Shown here piece after piece: positions 1 to 5,138 of a stretch of 5,138 nt of DNA (position 1 is the stretch's first letter; every line of letters begins with the position of its first letter). Origin of the DNA: JAGLHV01 sp023132075 [NCBI: bacterium] (GTDB taxonomy: Bacteria; CBDUZB01; JAGLHV01); contig JAGLYT010000127.1 of assembly GCA_023132075.1 (NCBI GenBank), positions 1 to 5,138 on the forward strand. The letters run 5' to 3'. The notes beneath the pieces are model-generated. The model was given only the letters and a program-made list of their open reading frames with translations. It was not told the origin of the DNA and ran no database searches. The position numbers and the translations under genes were made by a program.

Positions 1-692
1 TGGCTTTTTGTGACGGTGAAACTATTTTACCTATGATTCCCTCTCAGGACAATAAAAGGGTGTTTGATGGTGATGAGGGGGTAAATACGGGTGGGATGGG
101 GGCGTACGCTCCTACCGGTGTGATTACAAAACAGGTATATGAGCAAACAAAAAAAGATGTTTTTGAAAATTTTATTACAGGCACAAAAAAAGAAGGGATA
201 GAATATAAGGGAATAGTTTATGCCGGAATAATAATTACCAAAAAGGGACCGAAAGTTTTGGAATTCAACGTTCGTTTTGGCGATCCGGAGACACAAGTAG
301 TTTTACCCTTACTAAAAACGGATATGTTAAAGGTGATTTCTGCGGTAATTGATAAAAAACTGGATAAACTAGAATTAGAATGGTCGGAGAGATCATGCGT
401 TTGTGTAGTGATGACTTCTAAAGGGTATCCGGGTGATTATGAAAAAGAAAAGAAAATTTCCGGGCTGGACAAATTAAAAAAAATAAAAGATGTTGTGGTT
501 TTTCATTCGGGAACAGCTTTTAATAGTGAAAAAAAATTACAAACTGCTGGTGGACGGGTTTTAGGAGTAACTGCATTAGGGAACAGTTTAGATAAAGCAA
601 TTAATTTGTCTTATCAGACAATTGAGAAAATAAAATTTGACGGAATGCATTATCGTAACGATATTGGAAAAAAGGGGATTGAAAACAATTAG
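1..692 (+). CDS. purD: Phosphoribosylamine-glycine ligase (GAR synthetase), C-terminal half, 5' end cut by window
   Basis: This cytosolic ATP-grasp enzyme joins glycine to 5-phosphoribosylamine, the second step of de novo purine synthesis. The reading frame is open from base 3 (AFCDGE...) to TAG at 690-692, giving 229 residues; family members are about 420-430, so the N-terminal half lies upstream of the window. Visible hallmarks, numbered from base 3, are SQDNKR (14-19), NTGGMGAY (28-35), and LEFNVRFGDPETQ (86-98), whose Glu87 and Asn89 are expected Mg-ATP ligands. The C-terminal domain shows FHSGT (167-171), GGRVLGVT (183-190) and the closing F-D-G...R-N-D-I-G (212-222). The first ATG in the window (base 33) is an internal Met of the ATP-grasp core, not a start. 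The gene is followed on the same strand by the pyrimidine operon after a short leader. Identification is secure; no frameshift or missing motif is seen in the visible part. Confidence 0.97.
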   Translation, partial: AFCDGETILPMIPSQDNKRVFDGDEGVNTGGMGAYAPTGVITKQVYEQTKKDVFENFITGTKKEGIEYKGIVYAGIIITKKGPKVLEFNVRFGDPETQVVLPLLKTDMLKVISAVIDKKLDKLELEWSERSCVCVVMTSKGYPGDYEKEKKISGLDKLKKIKDVVVFHSGTAFNSEKKLQTAGGRVLGVTALGNSLDKAINLSYQTIEKIKFDGMHYRNDIGKKGIENN

Positions 693-719
693 TTTGCTTG
701 AATTATTTGAATTGGTTGT

Positions 720-749
720 TTGAAAAATCACAAAGTAGGTGTTTTTATT
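720..749 (+). promoter_or_regulatory. Weak sigma70-like promoter candidate for the pyr operon
   Basis: TTGAAA (720-725) matches five of six bases of the -35 consensus. It is followed after 18 bases by TTTATT (744-749), which matches only four of six -10 bases. In DNA this A/T-rich such pairs arise by chance, so this is only the best of several poor candidates. It would place a transcript start near 756-758, just before the inverted repeat at 761-790. The operon could equally be transcribed from upstream of purD. Confidence 0.2.
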
Positions 750-760
750 CTTAAGAGAAA

Positions 761-790
761 ATAATTAACGGATTTAAAAACCGCAATTAT
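761..790 (+). repeat. Imperfect inverted repeat in the pyrR leader
   Basis: ATAATT (761-766) is complementary to AATTAT (785-790), and CGG (769-771) to CCG (781-783). The arms are separated by a small internal asymmetry (AA opposite C) and a nine-base A/T loop. As RNA this gives a nine-pair hairpin ending five bases before the pyrR Shine-Dalgarno. No T-run follows, so it is not an intrinsic terminator. It could be an operator or a leader RNA element, but chance in A/T-rich DNA is a real alternative. The loop does not carry the PyrR-binding consensus. Confidence 0.4.
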
Positions 791-795
791 GAGTT

Positions 796-803
796 GAGAG
801 GTG
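796..803 (+). promoter_or_regulatory. Ribosome binding site that decides the pyrR start
   Basis: GAGAGGTG differs at one position from the ideal GGAGGTG-type anti-16S match. It ends five bases before an in-frame TTG at 809. The first in-frame ATG (836) is preceded only by A/T-rich sequence with no G-rich core, so this site argues for the TTG start. Confidence 0.7.
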
Positions 804-808
804 TTATT

Positions 809-1366
809 TTGGTTTTTTATGAAAAGAAAATAATAATGAACAAAGCTGAAATAGATAGAACTATAAAACGGATGGCATATGAGATTGTAGAGAAAAACTA
901 CGGGGTTGATGGGTTGGTTATTATCGGAATTCAAAACAGGGGAGTTCCCCTGGCTAATCGCATTGTTTCCAAAATAAAAGAAATGGAATCCGTAGACGTT
1001 CCTGTAGGGATTTTAGATATTACTTTGTATCGGGATGATTTAAATTCTGCTGTTGACCAGCCGATAGTGCGTGAAACAAAAATTCCTTTTAATATAGATC
1101 AAAAAAAAATTGTTTTAGTTGATGATGTTTTGTTTACCGGCAGGACCATACGGGCGGCTCTGGATGAGTTGATTGATTTTGGAAGGCCAAAGCTTATTCG
1201 TCTGGCAGTTTTGATTGATCGCGGTAACCGTGAATTTCCTATTCAACCGGATTTTGTAGGAAAAGTATTTCCGGCTTCAAGTAAAGAATTGGTTTGTGTG
1301 GAATTAAAAGAAGTTGATAAAAACGAGAGAGTTGTTTTAAAAGAAATAAAGGAGACTGGTGAGTGA
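809..1366 (+). CDS. pyrR: PyrR, pyrimidine operon regulator / uracil phosphoribosyltransferase
   Basis: In the family, PyrR senses UMP/UTP versus PRPP and binds pyr mRNA to promote attenuation, and it also makes UMP from uracil and PRPP. With the TTG start at 809 it has 185 residues (B. subtilis about 181). That start is chosen because EKKIIMN (5-11) aligns with the conserved first strand (QKAVILD in B. subtilis) and a good ribosome binding site precedes it; the ATG at 836 would cut that strand. The PRPP loop VLVDDVLFTGRT is at 102-113, LDITLYRDDL at 69-78, and VLIDRGNREFP at 134-144. Tyr24 and Asn140 stand where I recall His22 and His140 in B. subtilis, positions linked to RNA binding. The leader has no recognisable PyrR-binding loop, so whether it regulates by attenuation here is open. 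Its stop overlaps the pyrB start by 4 bp (GTGA). Family assignment is secure. Confidence 0.95.
   Translation: MVFYEKKIIMNKAEIDRTIKRMAYEIVEKNYGVDGLVIIGIQNRGVPLANRIVSKIKEMESVDVPVGILDITLYRDDLNSAVDQPIVRETKIPFNIDQKKIVLVDDVLFTGRTIRAALDELIDFGRPKLIRLAVLIDRGNREFPIQPDFVGKVFPASSKELVCVELKEVDKNERVVLKEIKETGE
1348..1354 (+). promoter_or_regulatory. Ribosome binding site for pyrB inside the end of pyrR
   Basis: AAAGGAG lies eight bases before the GTG at 1363. It supports that GTG as the pyrB start and, with the GTGA stop-start overlap, suggests translational coupling to pyrR. Confidence 0.7.
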
Positions 1367-2301
1367 AATTAAAAAACAAGGATCTGCTTGGATTAGAAAA
1401 TTTAGATAAAAAAGAAATCCAATTGATTATGGATACAGCCGGTCCTTTTAAAGAGATATTTACCCGTTCGATAAAAAAAGTTCCTGCCTTAAGAGGGCGA
1501 ACAGTAGTGCTTCTTTTTTATGAACCTTCCACCAGAACGAAAAATTCATTTGAATTAGCCGCTAAAAGATTGAGTGCCGATACTTTAAATGTCCCGGTTT
1601 CTACCAGTAGTGTAGTTAAGGGGGAAAGTTTAATTGATACGGTAAAAACTATTGAAGCAATGAAAGCGGATTTTGTAATCATTCGTCACGGTATGGCCGG
1701 TGCTGCGGAAATAGTATCCAGGGCAATAAAATCATCAGTAATAAATGCAGGAGATGGTGCGCATGAACATCCTACGCAAGGGTTATTGGATTTATTTACG
1801 ATACGGGAAAAAAAAGGAAAAATAAAAGGATTGAAAGTAACAATCATCGGTGATATTTTACACAGCCGGGTAGCGCGTTCTAATATCTGGGGGTTGAAAA
1901 AAATGGGAGCTGAGGTGCGTGTTTGTGCTCCGGCGACACTTATTCCCAAAGAAATCGAAACGATGGGTGTGGAAGTTTTTTATAATCTAAATAAAGCCTT
2001 AAAAGATACCGATGTTATTTATACTTTGAGGATACAATTAGAAAGGCAGAAGGAGCATCTTCTACCTTCTTTGAGGGAATATACGGAATTTTATGGGGTA
2101 ACCAATGAACGGTTAAAATATGCGAAAGAGGATTGTTTGGTGATGCATCCCGGTCCGATGAATAGGGGCGTTGAAATCTTCGGTGAAGTAGCAGACGGCA
2201 AAAGGTCCGTTATTTTAGATCAGGTAACCAATGGTATAGCAATTCGAATGGCGGTTTTATATTTATTGGCAGGGAATAAACAAATGAATAACAGGGATTA
2301 A
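1363..2301 (+). CDS. pyrB: Aspartate carbamoyltransferase catalytic subunit
   Basis: PyrB condenses carbamoyl phosphate with aspartate to N-carbamoyl-L-aspartate, the committed step of pyrimidine synthesis, normally as a cytosolic catalytic trimer. The 312 residues match family length (about 300-315). Carbamoyl-phosphate motif S-T-R-T is at 56-59 inside FYEPSTRTKNSF. The 80s loop SSVVKGES (82-89) supplies Lys86, equivalent to E. coli Lys84. R108-H109, HPTQ (136-139), S168-R169 and the aspartate-binding R223-x-Q225 (TLRIQLER) follow, then MHPGPMNRG (261-269) in the 240s-loop/C-terminal region. All expected active-site residues are present. The GTG start overlaps the pyrR stop by 4 bp. No pyrI regulatory subunit or inactive dihydroorotase partner is adjacent; an active pyrC follows after one base. 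This resembles organisms such as Aquifex, where PyrB and PyrC associate, but a complex here is inference. Very secure identification. Confidence 0.97.
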   Translation: MKLKNKDLLGLENLDKKEIQLIMDTAGPFKEIFTRSIKKVPALRGRTVVLLFYEPSTRTKNSFELAAKRLSADTLNVPVSTSSVVKGESLIDTVKTIEAMKADFVIIRHGMAGAAEIVSRAIKSSVINAGDGAHEHPTQGLLDLFTIREKKGKIKGLKVTIIGDILHSRVARSNIWGLKKMGAEVRVCAPATLIPKEIETMGVEVFYNLNKALKDTDVIYTLRIQLERQKEHLLPSLREYTEFYGVTNERLKYAKEDCLVMHPGPMNRGVEIFGEVADGKRSVILDQVTNGIAIRMAVLYLLAGNKQMNNRD

Positions 2302-2302
2302 A

Positions 2303-3598
2303 ATGAGAAAAATTTTAATAAAAAATGGCAGGGTTATTGATCCGGCTAATAAAACAGATAAACTTTTGGATATTTTAATTGAAGGGGATAAGATTAGTTC
2401 TCTTAAAAAATCTTTACCGTCTACAGCTGAAAAAGTAATAGATGCCCGGGGAAAAATAGTTGTTCCCGGTTTGATTGATATGCATGTTCATCTTAGGGAG
2501 CCGGGCAGAGAAGATGAAGAAACTATTGCTTCAGGAACAAAAGCGGCAGTAATGGGAGGAATCACCTCTGTTTGCTGTATGGCTAATACCAATCCCTGTA
2601 TTGATAATGTTTCAGGGGTTAAATTTATTTTATTGAGAGCAAAAAATGAAGGATTAGTAAATGTTTTTCCTATTGGGAGTGTTACCAGGGAACTTTTGGG
2701 TAGAGAATTATCACCGATGGGAGAAATGAGTAAAGCCGGAATTGTTGCCGTTTCGGATGACGGAAGCTCAATAATGAATGCTAAAATTATGCGAAGAGCG
2801 TTAGAATATGCCAAGACCTTTAATCTGCCGGTCATTATACATAGTGAAGATTTGAATCTTTCTCAGGGTGGAGTAATTAATGAGGGGAAGATGTCGGCTA
2901 TTCTTGGGTTGACAGGGATCCCACGGGAAGCAGAAAATATTATGGTTGCCCGGGATATAGCTTTGGCGGAATTAACCGGTGCAAAGATACATATTGCCCA
3001 TGTAAGTACAAAAGAGTCAGTGGGTCTTATTAAAGAAGCTAAAAAGAATGGAATAAAAGTTACTTGTGAAACCTGTCCTCATTATTTCACTTTGACCGAA
3101 AAAAGTGTAGGAAAATATAATACTAACATGAAAATGAAACCTCCTTTGCGTACTCAGCGTGATATTAAGGCAATAAGGGAAGGGTTAGCTGATGGAACTA
3201 TTGATTGTATCGTTTCTGACCATGCTCCCCATCTGGATATAGAAAAAGATGTGGAGTTTAATTTAGCTGCTTTCGGAGTTGTTGGGTTGGAGACTCTTTT
3301 ACCTCTAATAATGGTTGAATTAGTGGAGAAAAAAGTACTATCGTTATTCGAAGCAATCAAAAAAGTAACATTGAATCCGGCAACTATTTTAAAATTAAAA
3401 AAAGGAAGAATAAAAGTAGGCGAGTGTGCCGATTTAACTATTATTGATTCTCAGAAGGAATTAAAAATAGATACCGGCTTTTTTCATTCTAAATGTAAAA
3501 ATTCGCCTTTTATCGGGATAAAGCTTAAAGGGTTTGCTGTTACTACAATAGTAAAAGGTAGAATAGCAATGGAGAATAGAATTCTTGTATCAAATTAA
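2303..3598 (+). CDS. pyrC: Dihydroorotase, class I, zinc amidohydrolase
   Basis: PyrC reversibly cyclises N-carbamoyl-L-aspartate to L-dihydroorotate in the cytosol. At 431 residues it has the length of class I dihydroorotases (about 420-430), not the shorter E. coli-type class II. The metal-site motif D-M-H-V-H-L-R-E-P-G is at 59-68 (His61, His63). MANTNP (93-98), SDDGSS (151-156, with the bridging Asp152), IIHSEDL (178-184, His180) and IAHVST (231-236, His233) follow. SDHAPH (305-310) carries the presumed catalytic Asp306. The spacing closely matches Aquifex-type enzymes with an Asp-bridged site, so it is predicted active. MKPPLR (278-283) has Lys279 where many homologues have Asn, and AAFG replaces the common APFG near 322-325. 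ATG follows the pyrB stop by one base, with AGGGA at 2293-2297 as ribosome binding site. The 3' end overlaps pyrK by 14 bp. Allantoinase or hydantoinase is unlikely given the motifs and operon. Confidence 0.96.
   Translation: MRKILIKNGRVIDPANKTDKLLDILIEGDKISSLKKSLPSTAEKVIDARGKIVVPGLIDMHVHLREPGREDEETIASGTKAAVMGGITSVCCMANTNPCIDNVSGVKFILLRAKNEGLVNVFPIGSVTRELLGRELSPMGEMSKAGIVAVSDDGSSIMNAKIMRRALEYAKTFNLPVIIHSEDLNLSQGGVINEGKMSAILGLTGIPREAENIMVARDIALAELTGAKIHIAHVSTKESVGLIKEAKKNGIKVTCETCPHYFTLTEKSVGKYNTNMKMKPPLRTQRDIKAIREGLADGTIDCIVSDHAPHLDIEKDVEFNLAAFGVVGLETLLPLIMVELVEKKVLSLFEAIKKVTLNPATILKLKKGRIKVGECADLTIIDSQKELKIDTGFFHSKCKNSPFIGIKLKGFAVTTIVKGRIAMENRILVSN
3571..3575 (+). promoter_or_regulatory. Ribosome binding site supporting the TTG start of pyrK
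   Basis: GGAGA lies nine bases before the TTG at 3585, within the end of pyrC. An in-frame stop at 3564-3566 rules out a longer protein, and the next in-frame ATG is far downstream inside the protein. The TTG is therefore the only reasonable start. Confidence 0.6.
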
Positions 3599-4418
3599 AG
3601 CGAAAATTATTGCCAATAGAAGGATTACCTCTCAATATTATAATTTAGTAGTCGATGCTCCGCAAATTGCTAAATTTGCCAAACCGGGCCAATTTGTTAA
3701 TCTGTGTATTAGTAAAGGGCATGAACCTTTTTTAAGGAAACCATTCAGTATATACCGTGTCGGGCCTAAAAATGTAAGAAAAAAATCAAAAATAGAATTA
3801 CTTTATAAAGTAGTAGGGAAGGGAACAGATATTTTAACCGGAAGCAAAACAGGAGATTATATAGATATTATTGGTCCTTTGGGAAACGGCTTTGTGTTTC
3901 CTCCAAAAACAAATCAAAAACAACAGTCAAAGATTATTTTAATTGGAGGAGGAATAGGGGTGGTCCCTCTTTTGTTTTTAGCAGAATACCTGAAAAAGCA
4001 CAGTTCCTTTGGGATTTCTGTTTTAGTGGGGATAAAAAGCAAAGAAGAGTCTTTACTTATTCGTGATTTTGATAAATTAGATTGTCAGGTAAAAGTTGCT
4101 GCAGAGGACGGTTCAAGAGGTTTTAAGGGATTGGTTACTAAACTTTTAAAAGAGGAGTTAGGTTTTGGCCGATCTTCTTCCTTCTGTATGAGTTACACCT
4201 GTGGCCCGTCTTTAATGCTTGAGAAAGTATCTAAGATAGCTGAGAAAAATAAAGTGCCCTGTCAGGTTTGTCTGGAAGCATATATGGCTTGTGGGATAGG
4301 GGCATGTTTAGGATGTGCGGTGAAAGTTAAAAACGGAGCTTCTCCGGGATTTAAATATGTCAGAGTTTGTAAGGAAGGTCCGGTGTTTGATTCAAGGCAG
4401 GTAATCTGGGGTGAATAG
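3585..4418 (+). CDS. pyrK: Dihydroorotate dehydrogenase B, electron-transfer subunit (FAD, [2Fe-2S])
   Basis: PyrK passes electrons from the FMN of PyrD through a [2Fe-2S] cluster and FAD to NAD+, forming the class 1B heterotetramer with PyrD. The 277 residues show a ferredoxin-reductase FAD domain with RKPFSI (51-56), GKGT (78-81) and GPLGNGF (97-103). A nucleotide-binding domain follows with GGGIGVVPLL (121-130) and CGP (206-208). The C-terminal cluster domain EAYMACGIGACLGC has ligands Cys236, Cys241 and Cys244, plus Cys262 in RVCKEGPVF. Two further cysteines, 226 and 229, sit just before the cluster. The protein is about 20 residues longer than B. subtilis PyrK, with extra basic stretches around 61-69 and 108-116. 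It starts at TTG, overlaps pyrC by 14 bp, and its end overlaps the pyrD start by 8 bp, consistent with coupled production of the two subunits. It could be mistaken for a sulfide dehydrogenase or NfnA-type subunit, but the cluster pattern and pyrD neighbour settle it. Confidence 0.95.
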   Translation: MYQIKAKIIANRRITSQYYNLVVDAPQIAKFAKPGQFVNLCISKGHEPFLRKPFSIYRVGPKNVRKKSKIELLYKVVGKGTDILTGSKTGDYIDIIGPLGNGFVFPPKTNQKQQSKIILIGGGIGVVPLLFLAEYLKKHSSFGISVLVGIKSKEESLLIRDFDKLDCQVKVAAEDGSRGFKGLVTKLLKEELGFGRSSSFCMSYTCGPSLMLEKVSKIAEKNKVPCQVCLEAYMACGIGACLGCAVKVKNGASPGFKYVRVCKEGPVFDSRQVIWGE

Positions 4419-5138
4419 AAAACCTTTTCTTTTTACTGATATTGCCGGAATAAAAATGAAAAATCCGGTAATGGTGGCTTCAGGAACTTTTGGATACGGT
4501 GAGGAATATAAAGAGTTAATTGATTTAGACAAATTAGGGGCTGTTGTTACTAAGACCATTACTCTTAAGCCAAGAATGGGGAATCCTCCTCCCCGTATAG
4601 TGGAAACAGCGGCAGGAATGCTTAATGCGGTTGGGTTGCAGAATGTTGGTTTAGATGTTTTTTTAAAGGAAAAATTGCCCGGTTTAAAAAAAATTACTTC
4701 TACTCCTGTTATTGTCAGTGTTGGTGGAGAGAGTATTTTTGAATATGTGAAGATAGTAGAAGAATTAAATAAAACAGGAACAATTGCAGGAATAGAGTTA
4801 AATATTTCCTGTCCGAATATTAGCTTTCAGAAAAAAAACACTAAATTAAAAGGCGGGATAATTTTTTCACAGGATGAAAAAATAACCTATAAATTAGTTA
4901 GCAGGGTAAGAAAAGCAACAAAATTGCCTTTGATTGTAAAATTATCACCTAATGTTACTGATATTACTCTAATTGCACGGGCAGCTGAAAAAGCCGGTGC
5001 GGATGTGCTTTCATTGATTAATACCCCTTTAGGTATGGCCGTTGATGTAACGACAAGGAAACCTGAATTGGCAAATATTACCGGAGGTTTATCCGGTCCG
5101 GCAATAAAACCTATTGCTTTACGAATGGTTTGGGAAGT
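4411..5138 (+). CDS. pyrD: Dihydroorotate dehydrogenase B, catalytic subunit, 3' end cut by window
   Basis: PyrD is the FMN-containing subunit that oxidises dihydroorotate to orotate and works with PyrK to reduce NAD+. The frame is open from GTG at 4411 through the window edge, giving 242 of about 300-310 residues. The start overlaps pyrK by 8 bp with CAGGT at 4398-4402 as likely ribosome binding site; it aligns with family starts, whereas the ATG at 4456 would remove the first strand. Motifs: KNPVMVASGTFGYGEEY (17-33), TKT (47-49, Lys48), GNPPPRIVET (57-66), GMLNAVGLQN (69-78), NISCPN (131-136), VKLSPN (176-181), INTPLGM (203-209) and GGLSGPAIKP (225-234). Catalytic Cys134 instead of Ser marks class 1, and the pyrK partner marks class 1B. 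Between NISCPN and the following Gly-Gly there are about eight more residues (SFQKKNTKLK region, 138-147) than in B. subtilis PyrD. The FMN-phosphate-binding C-terminus is beyond the window. Confidence 0.96.
   Translation, partial: MNRKPFLFTDIAGIKMKNPVMVASGTFGYGEEYKELIDLDKLGAVVTKTITLKPRMGNPPPRIVETAAGMLNAVGLQNVGLDVFLKEKLPGLKKITSTPVIVSVGGESIFEYVKIVEELNKTGTIAGIELNISCPNISFQKKNTKLKGGIIFSQDEKITYKLVSRVRKATKLPLIVKLSPNVTDITLIARAAEKAGADVLSLINTPLGMAVDVTTRKPELANITGGLSGPAIKPIALRMVWE

Larger units (their letters stand above)
693..808 (+). other. purD-pyrR intergenic leader
   Basis: These 116 bases are the only non-coding interval in the window and are very A/T-rich. I see no G/C-rich stem followed by a T-run, so no intrinsic terminator for purD and no classical pyr attenuator. 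TTGAAT-like words recur at 698, 707 and 720. A weak stem TTCT-TAAG-AGAA lies at 748-759. A larger imperfect inverted repeat at 761-790 and the pyrR ribosome binding site at 796-803 are listed separately. Without a visible terminator, read-through from purD into pyrR is possible. Confidence 0.6.

Noticed and set aside
393-410. GGTCGGAGAGATCA in purD resembling a PyrR-binding loop
   Set aside because: It lies within conserved purD coding sequence, misses key consensus bases, and has no attenuator context.
748-759. TTCT-TAAG-AGAA stem as a purD terminator
   Set aside because: Only four A/T-rich pairs and no downstream T-run; too weak for intrinsic termination.
789-797. ATG at 789 as a start of a leader peptide
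   Set aside because: It reads only two codons (ATG AGT) before TGA and has no ribosome binding site.
788-808. Possible PyrR-binding loop at GAGTTGAGAGGTG
   Set aside because: It shares only the GAGG core and unconstrained positions with the consensus; the conserved UCC part is missing, and the sequence is fully explained as the pyrR Shine-Dalgarno.
728-934. Minus-strand open frame of 68 codons across the purD-pyrR leader
   Set aside because: It lies mostly over pyrR, has A/T-driven low-complexity composition and no recognisable domain; it is a shadow of the + strand.
1101-1109. A9 run in pyrR as a programmed slippage site or frameshift error
   Set aside because: The reading frame and family motifs continue correctly on both sides, so there is no sign of a frameshift.
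1686-1949. Minus-strand open frame inside pyrB (and similar ones inside purD and pyrC)
   Set aside because: Antisense to well-conserved coding sequence with no ribosome binding site or domain of its own.

Overview
The window is one strand of an AT-rich bacterial chromosome. It carries the end of a purine gene followed by a tightly packed de novo pyrimidine operon: purD (C-terminal half) - about 115 bp leader - pyrR - pyrB - pyrC - pyrK - pyrD (N-terminal part, cut by the window edge). All genes are on the + strand, and their recognisable catalytic and ligand residues are intact.

The genes cover consecutive and connected steps. PyrB (aspartate carbamoyltransferase) makes carbamoyl-aspartate, PyrC (class I zinc dihydroorotase) cyclises it to dihydroorotate, and PyrD with PyrK (class 1B, NAD-linked dihydroorotate dehydrogenase) oxidises it to orotate. 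PyrR, first in the operon, is the bifunctional regulator and uracil phosphoribosyltransferase. Genes for carbamoyl-phosphate synthase (pyrAA/pyrAB), which sit between pyrC and pyrK in Bacillus, are absent from that position. Any pyrE and pyrF would lie outside the window. Junctions inside the operon are minimal: a 4 bp overlap, a 1 bp gap, a 14 bp overlap and an 8 bp overlap. Four of the five pyr genes appear to start with TTG or GTG rather than ATG.

The only non-coding stretch is the purD-pyrR leader (693-808). It has no convincing terminator and no clear match to the PyrR-binding RNA loop. It does hold an imperfect inverted repeat just upstream of the pyrR ribosome binding site, and a weak promoter-like pair.

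Organism: PyrR together with a PyrK/PyrD 1B enzyme and strong A/T wobble preference fits Firmicutes or one of several deep-branching or uncultured anaerobic bacterial phyla. The sequence alone does not let me name the lineage. I see no mobile element, CRISPR array, RNA gene or unknown gene system here. The content is housekeeping, and the points of interest are regulatory and small protein-level departures from the family norm.
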